A stretch of 6,045 nt of DNA. Origin: Bacteroidales bacterium. GTDB taxonomy: Bacteria > Bacteroidota > Bacteroidia > Bacteroidales > UBA932. Both the position numbers and the translations under genes were made by a program. The notes under the pieces were generated by a model, which was not told the DNA's origin, did no database searches, and saw only the letters and a program-made list of their open reading frames with translations. The stretch covers positions 1-6,045 of the forward strand of contig JAGAAU010000202.1 in NCBI GenBank assembly GCA_017615135.1, written 5' to 3'. Shown here one piece after another: positions 1-6,045 of this stretch; the stretch's first letter is position 1; each line of letters starts with the position of its first letter.

Positions 1-837
1 GATGTGGCAGCGATTGCCGCCTACGCGCTTGGCCTTGAATGCCCCGAGACCTGGACAGGGCACGTCCCGGCCGGGGTTTTTAAAGACGTCACCCAGGTGG
101 AAGAGCGCAAGACTGTGGAGCTTGTGGGTGCACAGTACCGCAATCATGAAACCGAATCCACCCCTGACCTGAGCACCTTGGAAACCCTGCTTGCCGGACA
201 CAATGTAACAGCTTACTTCCCCTTCGACGGCAGCATAGACGATGCTCTGGGCAAAGTACAGACAACGTCTTCCGGAACCCTTCAGTATTATGATTCCTAC
301 TTCGGAAAAGGAGTAGCGCTGAATAACGGATACGTCACTTTGAAAGATGTCTCCGTTGGCACCGGATCTTTCTCCGCCGCCTTCTGGCTCAAAGCCACGC
401 TGCCCTCTCCCGTTGGTGCCGATCCTGGAATAATATCCAATAAGGATTGGCAAGAAGGAGTTTACAAAGGGTTTATCCTGGCTTTAAGGGGCAGTAAGGA
501 CATCAAGTTCAATGTGGGTGACGGCAGCAAGAACAGGATGGACTTCACCCGTCCCCTGCCCACAGATTACGGCGACGGCTGGATGCATGTAATCCTGACC
601 GTGGACCGGGAGAACAAGAAAGTGCGCATCTGGTACGACTTTATCGACGGCGACGAAGTGGACATTCCGGATGCGCTGAAGGACATCTCCTTCGACTCAC
701 TCTCCTTCAACATCGGCCAGGACGGCACCGGAAAACTGGCTTATAAGCTTCCTGCCCAGATAGACGAACTCATTATCACGGCAGACGCCCTGAACGATAA
801 CGCAGTTGCCGCCCTCAAGTCTTACTATAATTTATAG
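1..837 (+). CDS. C-terminal part of a probable alkaline-phosphatase-superfamily protein with a C-terminal LamG/ConA-like domain (5' truncated by window edge)
   Basis: The frame is open from the first base and ends at TAG 835-837. The GTG at position 4 has no upstream context and is almost certainly an internal Val, so the true start lies outside the window. Counting that Val as residue 1, residues 1-26 (DVAAIAAYALGL, then P-x-x-W-x-G and a Phe) resemble the last conserved helix and tail of alkaline-phosphatase/phosphodiesterase/sulfatase-type enzymes; this is a short match and is inference. The catalytic metal-binding part would be off-window. After a charged linker (about 27-67), residues about 68-277 look like a complete LamG/concanavalin A-like beta-sandwich: a YFPFDGS opening, FSAAFWLKA, an IISNKDW strand, WMHVILTVDR, and a closing IDELIITADAL helix-turn. 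Proteins of this layout (phosphatase plus ConA-like tail, some annotated DUF4983) occur in gut Bacteroidales. The LamG part probably binds carbohydrate or another surface ligand. Bases around 300-500 look slightly more AT-rich than the flanks. The LamG call is firm; the enzyme class is tentative, and a sulfatase remains possible. Confidence 0.72.
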   Translation, partial: DVAAIAAYALGLECPETWTGHVPAGVFKDVTQVEERKTVELVGAQYRNHETESTPDLSTLETLLAGHNVTAYFPFDGSIDDALGKVQTTSSGTLQYYDSYFGKGVALNNGYVTLKDVSVGTGSFSAAFWLKATLPSPVGADPGIISNKDWQEGVYKGFILALRGSKDIKFNVGDGSKNRMDFTRPLPTDYGDGWMHVILTVDRENKKVRIWYDFIDGDEVDIPDALKDISFDSLSFNIGQDGTGKLAYKLPAQIDELIITADALNDNAVAALKSYYNL

Positions 838-890
838 AATACTTGTAATTGTAGGAGATTTCGTAGTAGCAGCGAGCTGTGCAACCGGGA

Positions 891-898
891 TATCTTTG
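891..898 (+). promoter_or_regulatory. Bacteroidota -7 promoter element (TAnnTTTG) for the SusC-like gene
   Basis: TATCTTTG matches the Bacteroidota housekeeping sigma -7 consensus TAnnTTTG exactly. It lies in the 83-bp gap between the LamG gene and the SusC-like gene. Transcription would start a few bases downstream, near 903-906, giving a 5' leader of only about 15-18 nt before the ATG at 921. No TTG or TTTG -33 element is visible at the usual spacing (around 868-874 the sequence is GC-rich), so the promoter may be weak or depend on an activator. The rest of the gap (838-890) holds no terminator-like hairpin with a T-run. It does hold a short direct repeat, TTGTA at 843-847 and 849-853, of unknown meaning. 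The motif is short, so a chance match is possible. Confidence 0.5.
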
Positions 899-906
899 TA
901 AAAAAG

Positions 907-920
907 ATAATCCGGATTAT
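907..920. repeat. Perfect 14-bp palindrome abutting the SusC-like start codon
   Basis: ATAATCCGGATTAT is identical to its own reverse complement. Symmetry ends at G906/A921, so the palindrome is exactly 14 bp and its last base touches the ATG at 921. It sits 8 bp downstream of the -7-like element, inside the predicted 5' leader. With no unpaired spacer it would make a poor RNA hairpin (the central bases must form the loop). A double-stranded operator for a dimeric regulator is therefore a more natural reading than a terminator. Both roles are inference; only the symmetry is observed. Confidence 0.5.
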
Positions 921-3900
921 ATGCAACGAATTTTTCTAACCATCCTCCTGACGCTGATTACAGCAACGGGATTTGCACAGAAAATCCAGGTTACCGGTAT
1001 CGTAACGGACGCTACTACGGGAGAAACGGCAATAGGTGCAGGAGTTCTCCTGAAAGGCACGAATACCGGTACTGTAACATCCATCGACGGCGAGTTCACC
1101 ATAACGGCGGCTCCCGGACAGGAAATCGTCGTCTCCCTGCTCGGATATGACGATTACAGTTTTAAAGTGACAGGCCCGGGGCCGGTAAAAATTGCTCTGA
1201 GTCCCTCTTCAGAGTTCCTGAACGATGCCATTATCGTGGGTTACGGCAGCGTGAAACGCGCCAATCTGACAGGTGCCGTAGACCAGGTTTCCTCCGAGGT
1301 TTTTGCCGGACGGCCTTCCTCCAACACCACCCAGATGCTCGTGGGCGCTATCCCAAACCTGAACATCACGCTCACCGACGGTAAACCCAGCCGAAGCGCA
1401 GACTACAACATCCGCGGCACGACCTCAGTAGGCGGCGGCGGAAGCGCGTTGATTCTCATCGACGGTGTGGAAGGCGATCCTGCCCTGCTCAATCCGGACG
1501 ATATAGAAAGCGTATCGGTCCTGAAGGATGCGGCGTCGGCCTCCATCTACGGTTCGCGGGCAACCTTCGGCGTAGTTCTCATCACCACCAAGGATGCCGC
1601 GAAGGAAGCGGGGAAATTCAATTTCAGTTACAATGGGAACTACTCCATCCTGAAGCCCTGCAACCTGCCGAATATCGTGGATGACGGTTATGTCTATGCG
1701 AGTCTGTTCAGGGATGCCTACTACAATTATTATGGCACTATGCCTTCCAGCATCAATTCCAGCATGGAATTCTCTCAGGCATGGCTGGACGAGTTCCTCC
1801 GCCGCAAGCAGAAAGGCATAACCGAGGAAGTGGCCATCGACGAGAGCGGCCGCTATGTCTATTACGGCAATACGAACTACTACGAACTCGTCTATAAGCC
1901 GTTCACCTTCGCGCAGACGCACAACCTGTCCACCAGCGGAACCACCGGAAAGATCGACTACTACCTTTCCGGGCGTATCTATAAATACGACGGTATCATC
2001 AATTTCAATCCGGACGAGTATTTCACGACCTCGCTGAGAGCCAAGGTAACGGCCCGTCCGACAGACTGGCTGAAAATATGGGAAAATATTTCTTTCAACT
2101 ATGACAAGAACCATATCCCGTCCAACCATAACCAGAACAATGTCGGACTTTTCCTCCGTACCATCCAGGACGAGGGTCACGTCTGTTCCGTCATCTACAA
2201 TCCCGACGGGACCTACACGAAGAGTGCCGCCATGACTGTAGGAGGCCTGATTGACGGAACGAACTACACGGACAAGATCCGCAACGAGATAACCTCCACG
2301 ACCGGGCTGCGTGCGGAATTCTTCGACCACAGCCTGCGCCTGAACGCAGACTTTACCTACAGGGCCTCCTGGTACAACAACCTGAAAAAAAATGCGATGG
2401 TATCCTACAGCGAGGCGCCGGGAGAAATCAGCTGGATTGGCACCCCGGGCGTCAACGACTTTGTACAGGAATCTTGGTACCGCTCCGGATACATCGCCAC
2501 GAACATCTATGCCGAGTTTGCCAAGATATGGAAGGACCGGCACGACTTCAAGGCCCTGGCCGGTTTCAACTGGGAACGTTCCACGGGCAAGATTGCGGAA
2601 GTACTCCGCTACGGCCTGATTTCCAGCGACGTCCAGTCCATCAATATGGCGATGGGAGACAACTTCTCCCTCTACTCCTATGAAAGCCGCTGGCGGACGG
2701 CAGGCTTCTTTGCCCGTCTCAATTACGCTTACGATGAGCGTTACCTCATCGAACTGAACGGCCGTTACGACGGTTCCTCCAAGTTCCCGACCAACCAGCA
2801 GTGGGGTTTCTTCCCTTCCGTATCGGCTGCCTGGCGCGTCTCCAAGGAACACTGGTGGAAAGTCAACCCGATCAGCGTATCGAATATGAAGGTACGTTTC
2901 TCCTGGGGAGAACTCGGCAACGGTAACGTATCGCCCTTCTCCTATGTAGAGAAATTCGGCTTCAGCAACCTTAGCAACATCATCGACGGCGAAGGAAAAC
3001 GGCGCATCACTTCCATTCCCGGCCAGATTCCGGACGGCCTGACCTGGGAGACTTCCCGCACCATCGACGGGGGTATCGACATCGGCTTCTACAAAGGGAA
3101 AATCAACCTGACTGCGGATTATTATGAGCGTAACACGCTGAATATGTATACGGTAGGTCCCAGCCTTCCAGACACCTACGGCGCCAGCGCCCCCAAGGGC
3201 AATTATGCGGACCTGATTACCCGGGGCTTCGAAATCTCCGCCAGCTACGACGACGCTTTCCGCGTCTGCGGACACGACCTCAACGTGGGATTCAAGGCTT
3301 CCCTGGCTGACAACCGCACCTTCATTACGCGCTACAACAACCCTACCAAATCCCTGAGTGACTACTATGAAGAACAGGAAGTCGGAGAAATATGGGGATT
3401 CCAGTTCGGCGGTTTCTTTGAGAGCCAGGAGCAAATTGACAATTTCTACGGACCGGGCGATCCCTACGTGAACCGCATTATCCAGATCAACAACGGATAC
3501 GTGTCCAAGCCCGGCGATGTAATCTTGAAAGACAACAACGGCAACCACCTGATTGACAAGGGAGCCGAAACGGCCGATGATCCGGGCGATATGGTGCGCG
3601 TCGGAAACAAGCATCCCCGTTTCCACTATTCTTTCTCCGCCAATCTGGAATGGAACGGCATCTATATCTCCGCTATGTTCCAGGGCATCGGCAAGCAGGA
3701 CTGGTACCCCAGCGGCGAATCCGTCATCTGGGGTCAGTATCACCGGCCTTACGGCCACGCGCTGGCCTGGACGGTCAACAATGCCTGGACCCCGGAGAAC
3801 CCGAATTCCTACCTGCCCAAGTACAGCGGATACTACCGCATTTTCTTCTCCGGCCAGCATAAGGTGGACAAGTACGTTATTAACGCGGCCTTCTGCAGGC

Positions 3901-4157
3901 TCCAGAACCTCCAGATAGGCTGGAACCTCCCGCAAAAGTGGATCAAACGGATCGGACTGAACGGACTGGGTATCTACTTCTCAGGTGAAAACCTCTATAC
4001 CTGGTCCCCGATTTACAACCTGACCACGGATATCGACATCGTCACTGCTACTCAGGGTTCAGACAAGGACTTCGGTGTCGAGGGCAACAACTACGGTGAC
4101 GGTAACAGCCTTCCGTCCCTGCGTACCTTCAGCTTCGGTTTAACCATCAAAATCTGA
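921..4157 (+). CDS. SusC/RagA-family TonB-linked outer-membrane transporter
   Basis: This 1078-residue protein is an outer-membrane barrel that imports ligands captured by its SusD partner, powered by TonB-ExbBD. The length is normal for SusC proteins. Residues 1-19 form a signal peptide (MQR, a hydrophobic run, GFA before Gln20). Residues about 24-94 are a carboxypeptidase-D-regulatory-like domain (VTGIVTD, then SIDGEFTI). A TonB-box-like segment DAIIVGYG is at 102-109. The plug (about 115-225) carries the SusC signature: NIRG at 163-166, LIDGVEGD at 179-186, NPDDIESVSVLKDA at 191-204, IYGSRATFGVVLITTK at 209-224. The remainder is beta-barrel, with a DxNxNxxxD calcium-like loop at 871-879 and a typical C-terminal end (LQNLQIGWNLP, YFSGENLYTW, final FGLTIKI). 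There is no STN domain, so direct signalling to a FecR-type anti-sigma factor is not expected. An in-frame GTG at 879 would add 14 residues, but that start would precede the signal peptide with polar residues and would overlap the promoter element; ATG 921 is preferred. The stop lies 5 bp before the SusD-like start, so the two are surely cotranscribed. Substrate unknown. Confidence 0.96.
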   Translation: MQRIFLTILLTLITATGFAQKIQVTGIVTDATTGETAIGAGVLLKGTNTGTVTSIDGEFTITAAPGQEIVVSLLGYDDYSFKVTGPGPVKIALSPSSEFLNDAIIVGYGSVKRANLTGAVDQVSSEVFAGRPSSNTTQMLVGAIPNLNITLTDGKPSRSADYNIRGTTSVGGGGSALILIDGVEGDPALLNPDDIESVSVLKDAASASIYGSRATFGVVLITTKDAAKEAGKFNFSYNGNYSILKPCNLPNIVDDGYVYASLFRDAYYNYYGTMPSSINSSMEFSQAWLDEFLRRKQKGITEEVAIDESGRYVYYGNTNYYELVYKPFTFAQTHNLSTSGTTGKIDYYLSGRIYKYDGIINFNPDEYFTTSLRAKVTARPTDWLKIWENISFNYDKNHIPSNHNQNNVGLFLRTIQDEGHVCSVIYNPDGTYTKSAAMTVGGLIDGTNYTDKIRNEITSTTGLRAEFFDHSLRLNADFTYRASWYNNLKKNAMVSYSEAPGEISWIGTPGVNDFVQESWYRSGYIATNIYAEFAKIWKDRHDFKALAGFNWERSTGKIAEVLRYGLISSDVQSINMAMGDNFSLYSYESRWRTAGFFARLNYAYDERYLIELNGRYDGSSKFPTNQQWGFFPSVSAAWRVSKEHWWKVNPISVSNMKVRFSWGELGNGNVSPFSYVEKFGFSNLSNIIDGEGKRRITSIPGQIPDGLTWETSRTIDGGIDIGFYKGKINLTADYYERNTLNMYTVGPSLPDTYGASAPKGNYADLITRGFEISASYDDAFRVCGHDLNVGFKASLADNRTFITRYNNPTKSLSDYYEEQEVGEIWGFQFGGFFESQEQIDNFYGPGDPYVNRIIQINNGYVSKPGDVILKDNNGNHLIDKGAETADDPGDMVRVGNKHPRFHYSFSANLEWNGIYISAMFQGIGKQDWYPSGESVIWGQYHRPYGHALAWTVNNAWTPENPNSYLPKYSGYYRIFFSGQHKVDKYVINAAFCRLQNLQIGWNLPQKWIKRIGLNGLGIYFSGENLYTWSPIYNLTTDIDIVTATQGSDKDFGVEGNNYGDGNSLPSLRTFSFGLTIKI

Positions 4158-4162
4158 CAGAT

Positions 4163-6013
4163 ATGAAAAAGTACAGATATCTTATGATTGCGGCGCTGGG
4201 CGCCCTCGGCATAACCTCCTGTTCTCTGGAAGAGGAGATGGTGACGCAGGGCAGCAAAGACCTCATCTTCGGTTCCACCCAGGGACTGGAGGCCTACTCG
4301 CTGTCCTTTTACCAGCAACTTCCCTCGCTGAGCGAGCTCAGTGCTGCGGAATCGACCTCGGACTACGGCGTAGGAAAGAACGTCAGTGAATTCTACACGA
4401 ACGCATACAGTGCGGAGACCAGCACCTCCTGGGGCTGGGGAAACCTGCGCAAGGTCAATTATTTCATCGACGGGCTCCATAGCAAGGAGTGCACCGTTCC
4501 CGAGACGGACAAGGAGCACTACGAAGGGCTTGCCCGCTGGTTCAGGGCCTATTTCTACTACAACAAGCTTTTCAAATATGGCGGCGTTCCCTGGTTCGAC
4601 CACTGCCTGAAGAACGATGAGCTGGACGAAATGTACAAGAACCGCGACCCGCGCGACACCATCATCACCCACATCATCGACGACCTGGATTATGCGATTC
4701 AACACATCCAGACCACTTCCTCCATCGGCAATACACGTATCTCCAAAAATGCCGCACTGGCGCTAAAGTGCCGCGCCTGCCTCTGGGAAGCCTCCTGGCG
4801 GAAATATCACGGCATCGGGACGACGGAATGGTCGGCCAACCGCCTGTACCGCGAGGCCATCGGGGCCGCTGAGACCATCATAAACGATTCTTCAGTGGAG
4901 TTGAACACCGAGGTCTGCGCTGACTCCTATATGACGAACAACCCTTCCCTGGGTGCATACAGAAGTGTCTTCTATTCCAAGAATATCCTCACTAACGAGG
5001 TGATCCTGGGCGTACAGGCCTCCCTGCTGGACCTCGTTACCGGCGACGCCAACTATTATTGGAACTCAGCCACATACGGCGACTGCCGCTGCATCTCCAG
5101 GGCATTCATCCACACCTATCTCTGCACGGACGGAACGCGCTTCACGGACAAGAGCAACTATTCGGCCATAAACTTTATCAACGAGTTTACCGGACGCGAT
5201 GCCCGCCTTGCCCAGACCGTCAAGGGGCCCAAATATGAGATTGCCGGCGGAGGCTGGAGGGACCGTCGTCCGAACATCGTGGACGGCGTAGCCATTACCG
5301 GCTACCAGCCCATCAAGTTCGTGGAAGATACGACGACGAAGAACGGTTCCAGCAAGAACGAGAACAGCCTCCCCGTCTTCCGCTATGCCGAAGTGCTGCT
5401 GAACTACGCCGAGGCCAAGGCGGAACTGGGAGAAATCACCGATACTGACTGGGCCAAGACGATCGGAGCGCTGCGCCTGCGGGCCGGCTTCCAGAACAAG
5501 CCCGGCGTCACTTCTTCACTGCCCACGTCCGTGGACCCCTATCTCCAGAGCGTGTTCTATCCGGACATCAACGATCCCGTGATTCTGGAAATCCGCCGCG
5601 AGAGGGCTATCGAACTTTGCTACGAGGGCTTCCGCGCAGACGATCTCAAACGCTGGAAAGAGGGCAAGAACTTCGAGCGTGTGCCCTGGAGCGGCATCCA
5701 CGTCCCTGCCCTCGACGCACAGTTTAAAGTGAACGACGACGATACCAACGACTTCTACGTTACCTACAAGGCCTATGCGGAGGTTCCTACCTATGCGCAG
5801 AACAAATATGTGCAACTTTTCCCGGAAGACTCCGCCGAACAGGGCCTGCGCATAGACGAGAACCCCGCCGGCGGCTATGACCTCCGTTACGAAGTGGTCG
5901 TAAAACGCAAATGGCACGATGACGACCGCCAGTATCTCTATCCTATCCCTGCCGCCGTCATCCGCGAATACAACAACCGCGGTTACAAACTGGATCAGAA
6001 CCCCGGATGGTAA
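4163..6013 (+). CDS. SusD/RagB-family surface nutrient-binding lipoprotein
   Basis: This 616-residue lipoprotein is the ligand-binding lid of the SusCD complex on the cell surface. The start ATG lies 5 bp after the SusC-like stop. Residues 1-19 are a type II signal peptide (MKKYRY, then a hydrophobic Ala/Leu/Gly stretch), with lipobox ITSC and Cys20 as the lipidated residue. Cys20 is followed by SLEEE, which resembles the acidic export signal that sends Bacteroidota lipoproteins to the outer face. The N-terminal SusD-like region includes a TPR-type helix, RAYFYYNKLFKYGGVPW at 128-144. The C-terminal SusD/RagB domain shows the family blocks FRYAEVLLNYAEAKAELG from 406 and EIRRERAIELCYEGFRADDLKRW at 476-498. 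It ends in a Tyr/Pro-rich YLYPIPAAVIREYNNR segment with a final NPGW, as is usual for the family. The length is slightly above the common 500-600. Nothing in the sequence names the ligand; SusD proteins bind many glycans and some non-glycan substrates. No frameshift or missing block was seen. Confidence 0.96.
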   Translation: MKKYRYLMIAALGALGITSCSLEEEMVTQGSKDLIFGSTQGLEAYSLSFYQQLPSLSELSAAESTSDYGVGKNVSEFYTNAYSAETSTSWGWGNLRKVNYFIDGLHSKECTVPETDKEHYEGLARWFRAYFYYNKLFKYGGVPWFDHCLKNDELDEMYKNRDPRDTIITHIIDDLDYAIQHIQTTSSIGNTRISKNAALALKCRACLWEASWRKYHGIGTTEWSANRLYREAIGAAETIINDSSVELNTEVCADSYMTNNPSLGAYRSVFYSKNILTNEVILGVQASLLDLVTGDANYYWNSATYGDCRCISRAFIHTYLCTDGTRFTDKSNYSAINFINEFTGRDARLAQTVKGPKYEIAGGGWRDRRPNIVDGVAITGYQPIKFVEDTTTKNGSSKNENSLPVFRYAEVLLNYAEAKAELGEITDTDWAKTIGALRLRAGFQNKPGVTSSLPTSVDPYLQSVFYPDINDPVILEIRRERAIELCYEGFRADDLKRWKEGKNFERVPWSGIHVPALDAQFKVNDDDTNDFYVTYKAYAEVPTYAQNKYVQLFPEDSAEQGLRIDENPAGGYDLRYEVVVKRKWHDDDRQYLYPIPAAVIREYNNRGYKLDQNPGW

Positions 6014-6032
6014 ACCCTAAAGAAAACGAGCG

Positions 6033-6045
6033 ATGAAAACACTGA
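6033..6045 (+). CDS. Start of a further gene, cut off by the window end
   Basis: ATG AAA ACA CTG at 6033-6044 begins a reading frame 19 bp after the SusD-like stop, on the same strand. The 19-bp gap is purine-rich (AAAGAAAACGAG), a plausible Bacteroidota ribosome-binding context, and has no terminator. The first residues, Met-Lys-Thr-Leu, are typical of an exported protein's signal peptide. By position it would be the next member of the SusCD operon, usually a surface glycan-binding lipoprotein or a hydrolase. With four codons visible, the product cannot be identified. Confidence 0.5.

Noticed and set aside
1..6. GTG at position 4 as the start of the first gene
   Set aside because: The frame is already open at base 1, the first residues look like the interior of a conserved helix, there is no signal peptide, and no upstream context is available. 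The gene is cut by the window edge.
851..857. GTAGGAG, a Shine-Dalgarno-like sequence in the intergenic region
   Set aside because: No start codon with a continuing frame follows at a usable distance; the next bases contain TAG triplets, and the real gene starts more than 60 bp away. Strong Shine-Dalgarno sites are also uncommon in Bacteroidota.
868..885. Small inverted repeat CAGC-GA-GCTG considered as a terminator for the LamG gene
   Set aside because: The stem is only 4 bp with a 2-base spacer and no following T-run, so it is not a credible intrinsic terminator.
1425..3935. An 836-codon open frame on the minus strand across the SusC-like gene
   Set aside because: It is aligned codon for codon with the SusC-like frame, so it stays open simply because the sense gene avoids TTA, CTA and TCA codons over that stretch; it ends where the sense gene uses TCA for Ser169. 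The translation shows no recognisable domain, while the sense protein is a clear SusC. It is a codon-bias shadow.
4091..4705. A 204-codon minus-strand open frame spanning the SusC/SusD junction
   Set aside because: It is codon-aligned with the SusD-like frame and antisense to two well-supported genes, with no recognisable domain of its own. It is explained by the same codon bias.

Overview
This window is a stretch of a Bacteroidota genome, most likely order Bacteroidales. It carries a SusC/SusD outer-membrane uptake pair, the defining part of a polysaccharide utilization locus (PUL) or similar glycan or nutrient uptake locus. The assignment rests on the SusC/SusD tandem itself, a Bacteroidota-type -7 promoter element (TAnnTTTG) and an acidic lipoprotein export-like signal after the SusD lipobox. 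There is also no strong Shine-Dalgarno sequence before the susC-like or susD-like starts. By eye the coding DNA is moderately GC-rich, with C or G favoured at third positions. That fits GC-richer gut or rumen Bacteroidales better than typical low-GC Bacteroides, but the genus cannot be fixed from this sequence.

Layout, all on the + strand: (1) 1-837 is the 3' end of a gene cut by the window edge. It holds what looks like the last conserved helix of an alkaline-phosphatase-superfamily enzyme, followed by a complete LamG/concanavalin A-like domain. (2) 838-920 is an 83-bp intergenic region with a -7-like element at 891-898 and a perfect 14-bp palindrome at 907-920 that abuts the next start codon. 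(3) 921-4157 is a complete SusC/RagA-family TonB-dependent transporter of 1078 residues. (4) 4163-6013, only 5 bp further on, is a complete SusD/RagB-family surface lipoprotein of 616 residues. (5) 6033-6045 is the first few codons of a further gene in the same direction.

The parts would work together as follows. The SusD-like lipoprotein forms a substrate-binding lid at the cell surface over the SusC-like barrel, which imports the ligand using TonB energy. The upstream phosphatase-like/LamG protein is probably a secreted or surface hydrolase of the same locus. The next gene probably encodes another exported component. The substrate cannot be read from this sequence.

No previously undescribed system is evident. 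The points most worth checking are the palindrome between promoter and start codon, the correct susC-like start (921 rather than a GTG at 879), and a phosphoesterase-like/LamG fusion beside a SusCD pair. No RNA genes, CRISPR arrays, insertion sequences or convincing terminators were seen, and no stretch over 300 bases lacks a gene.
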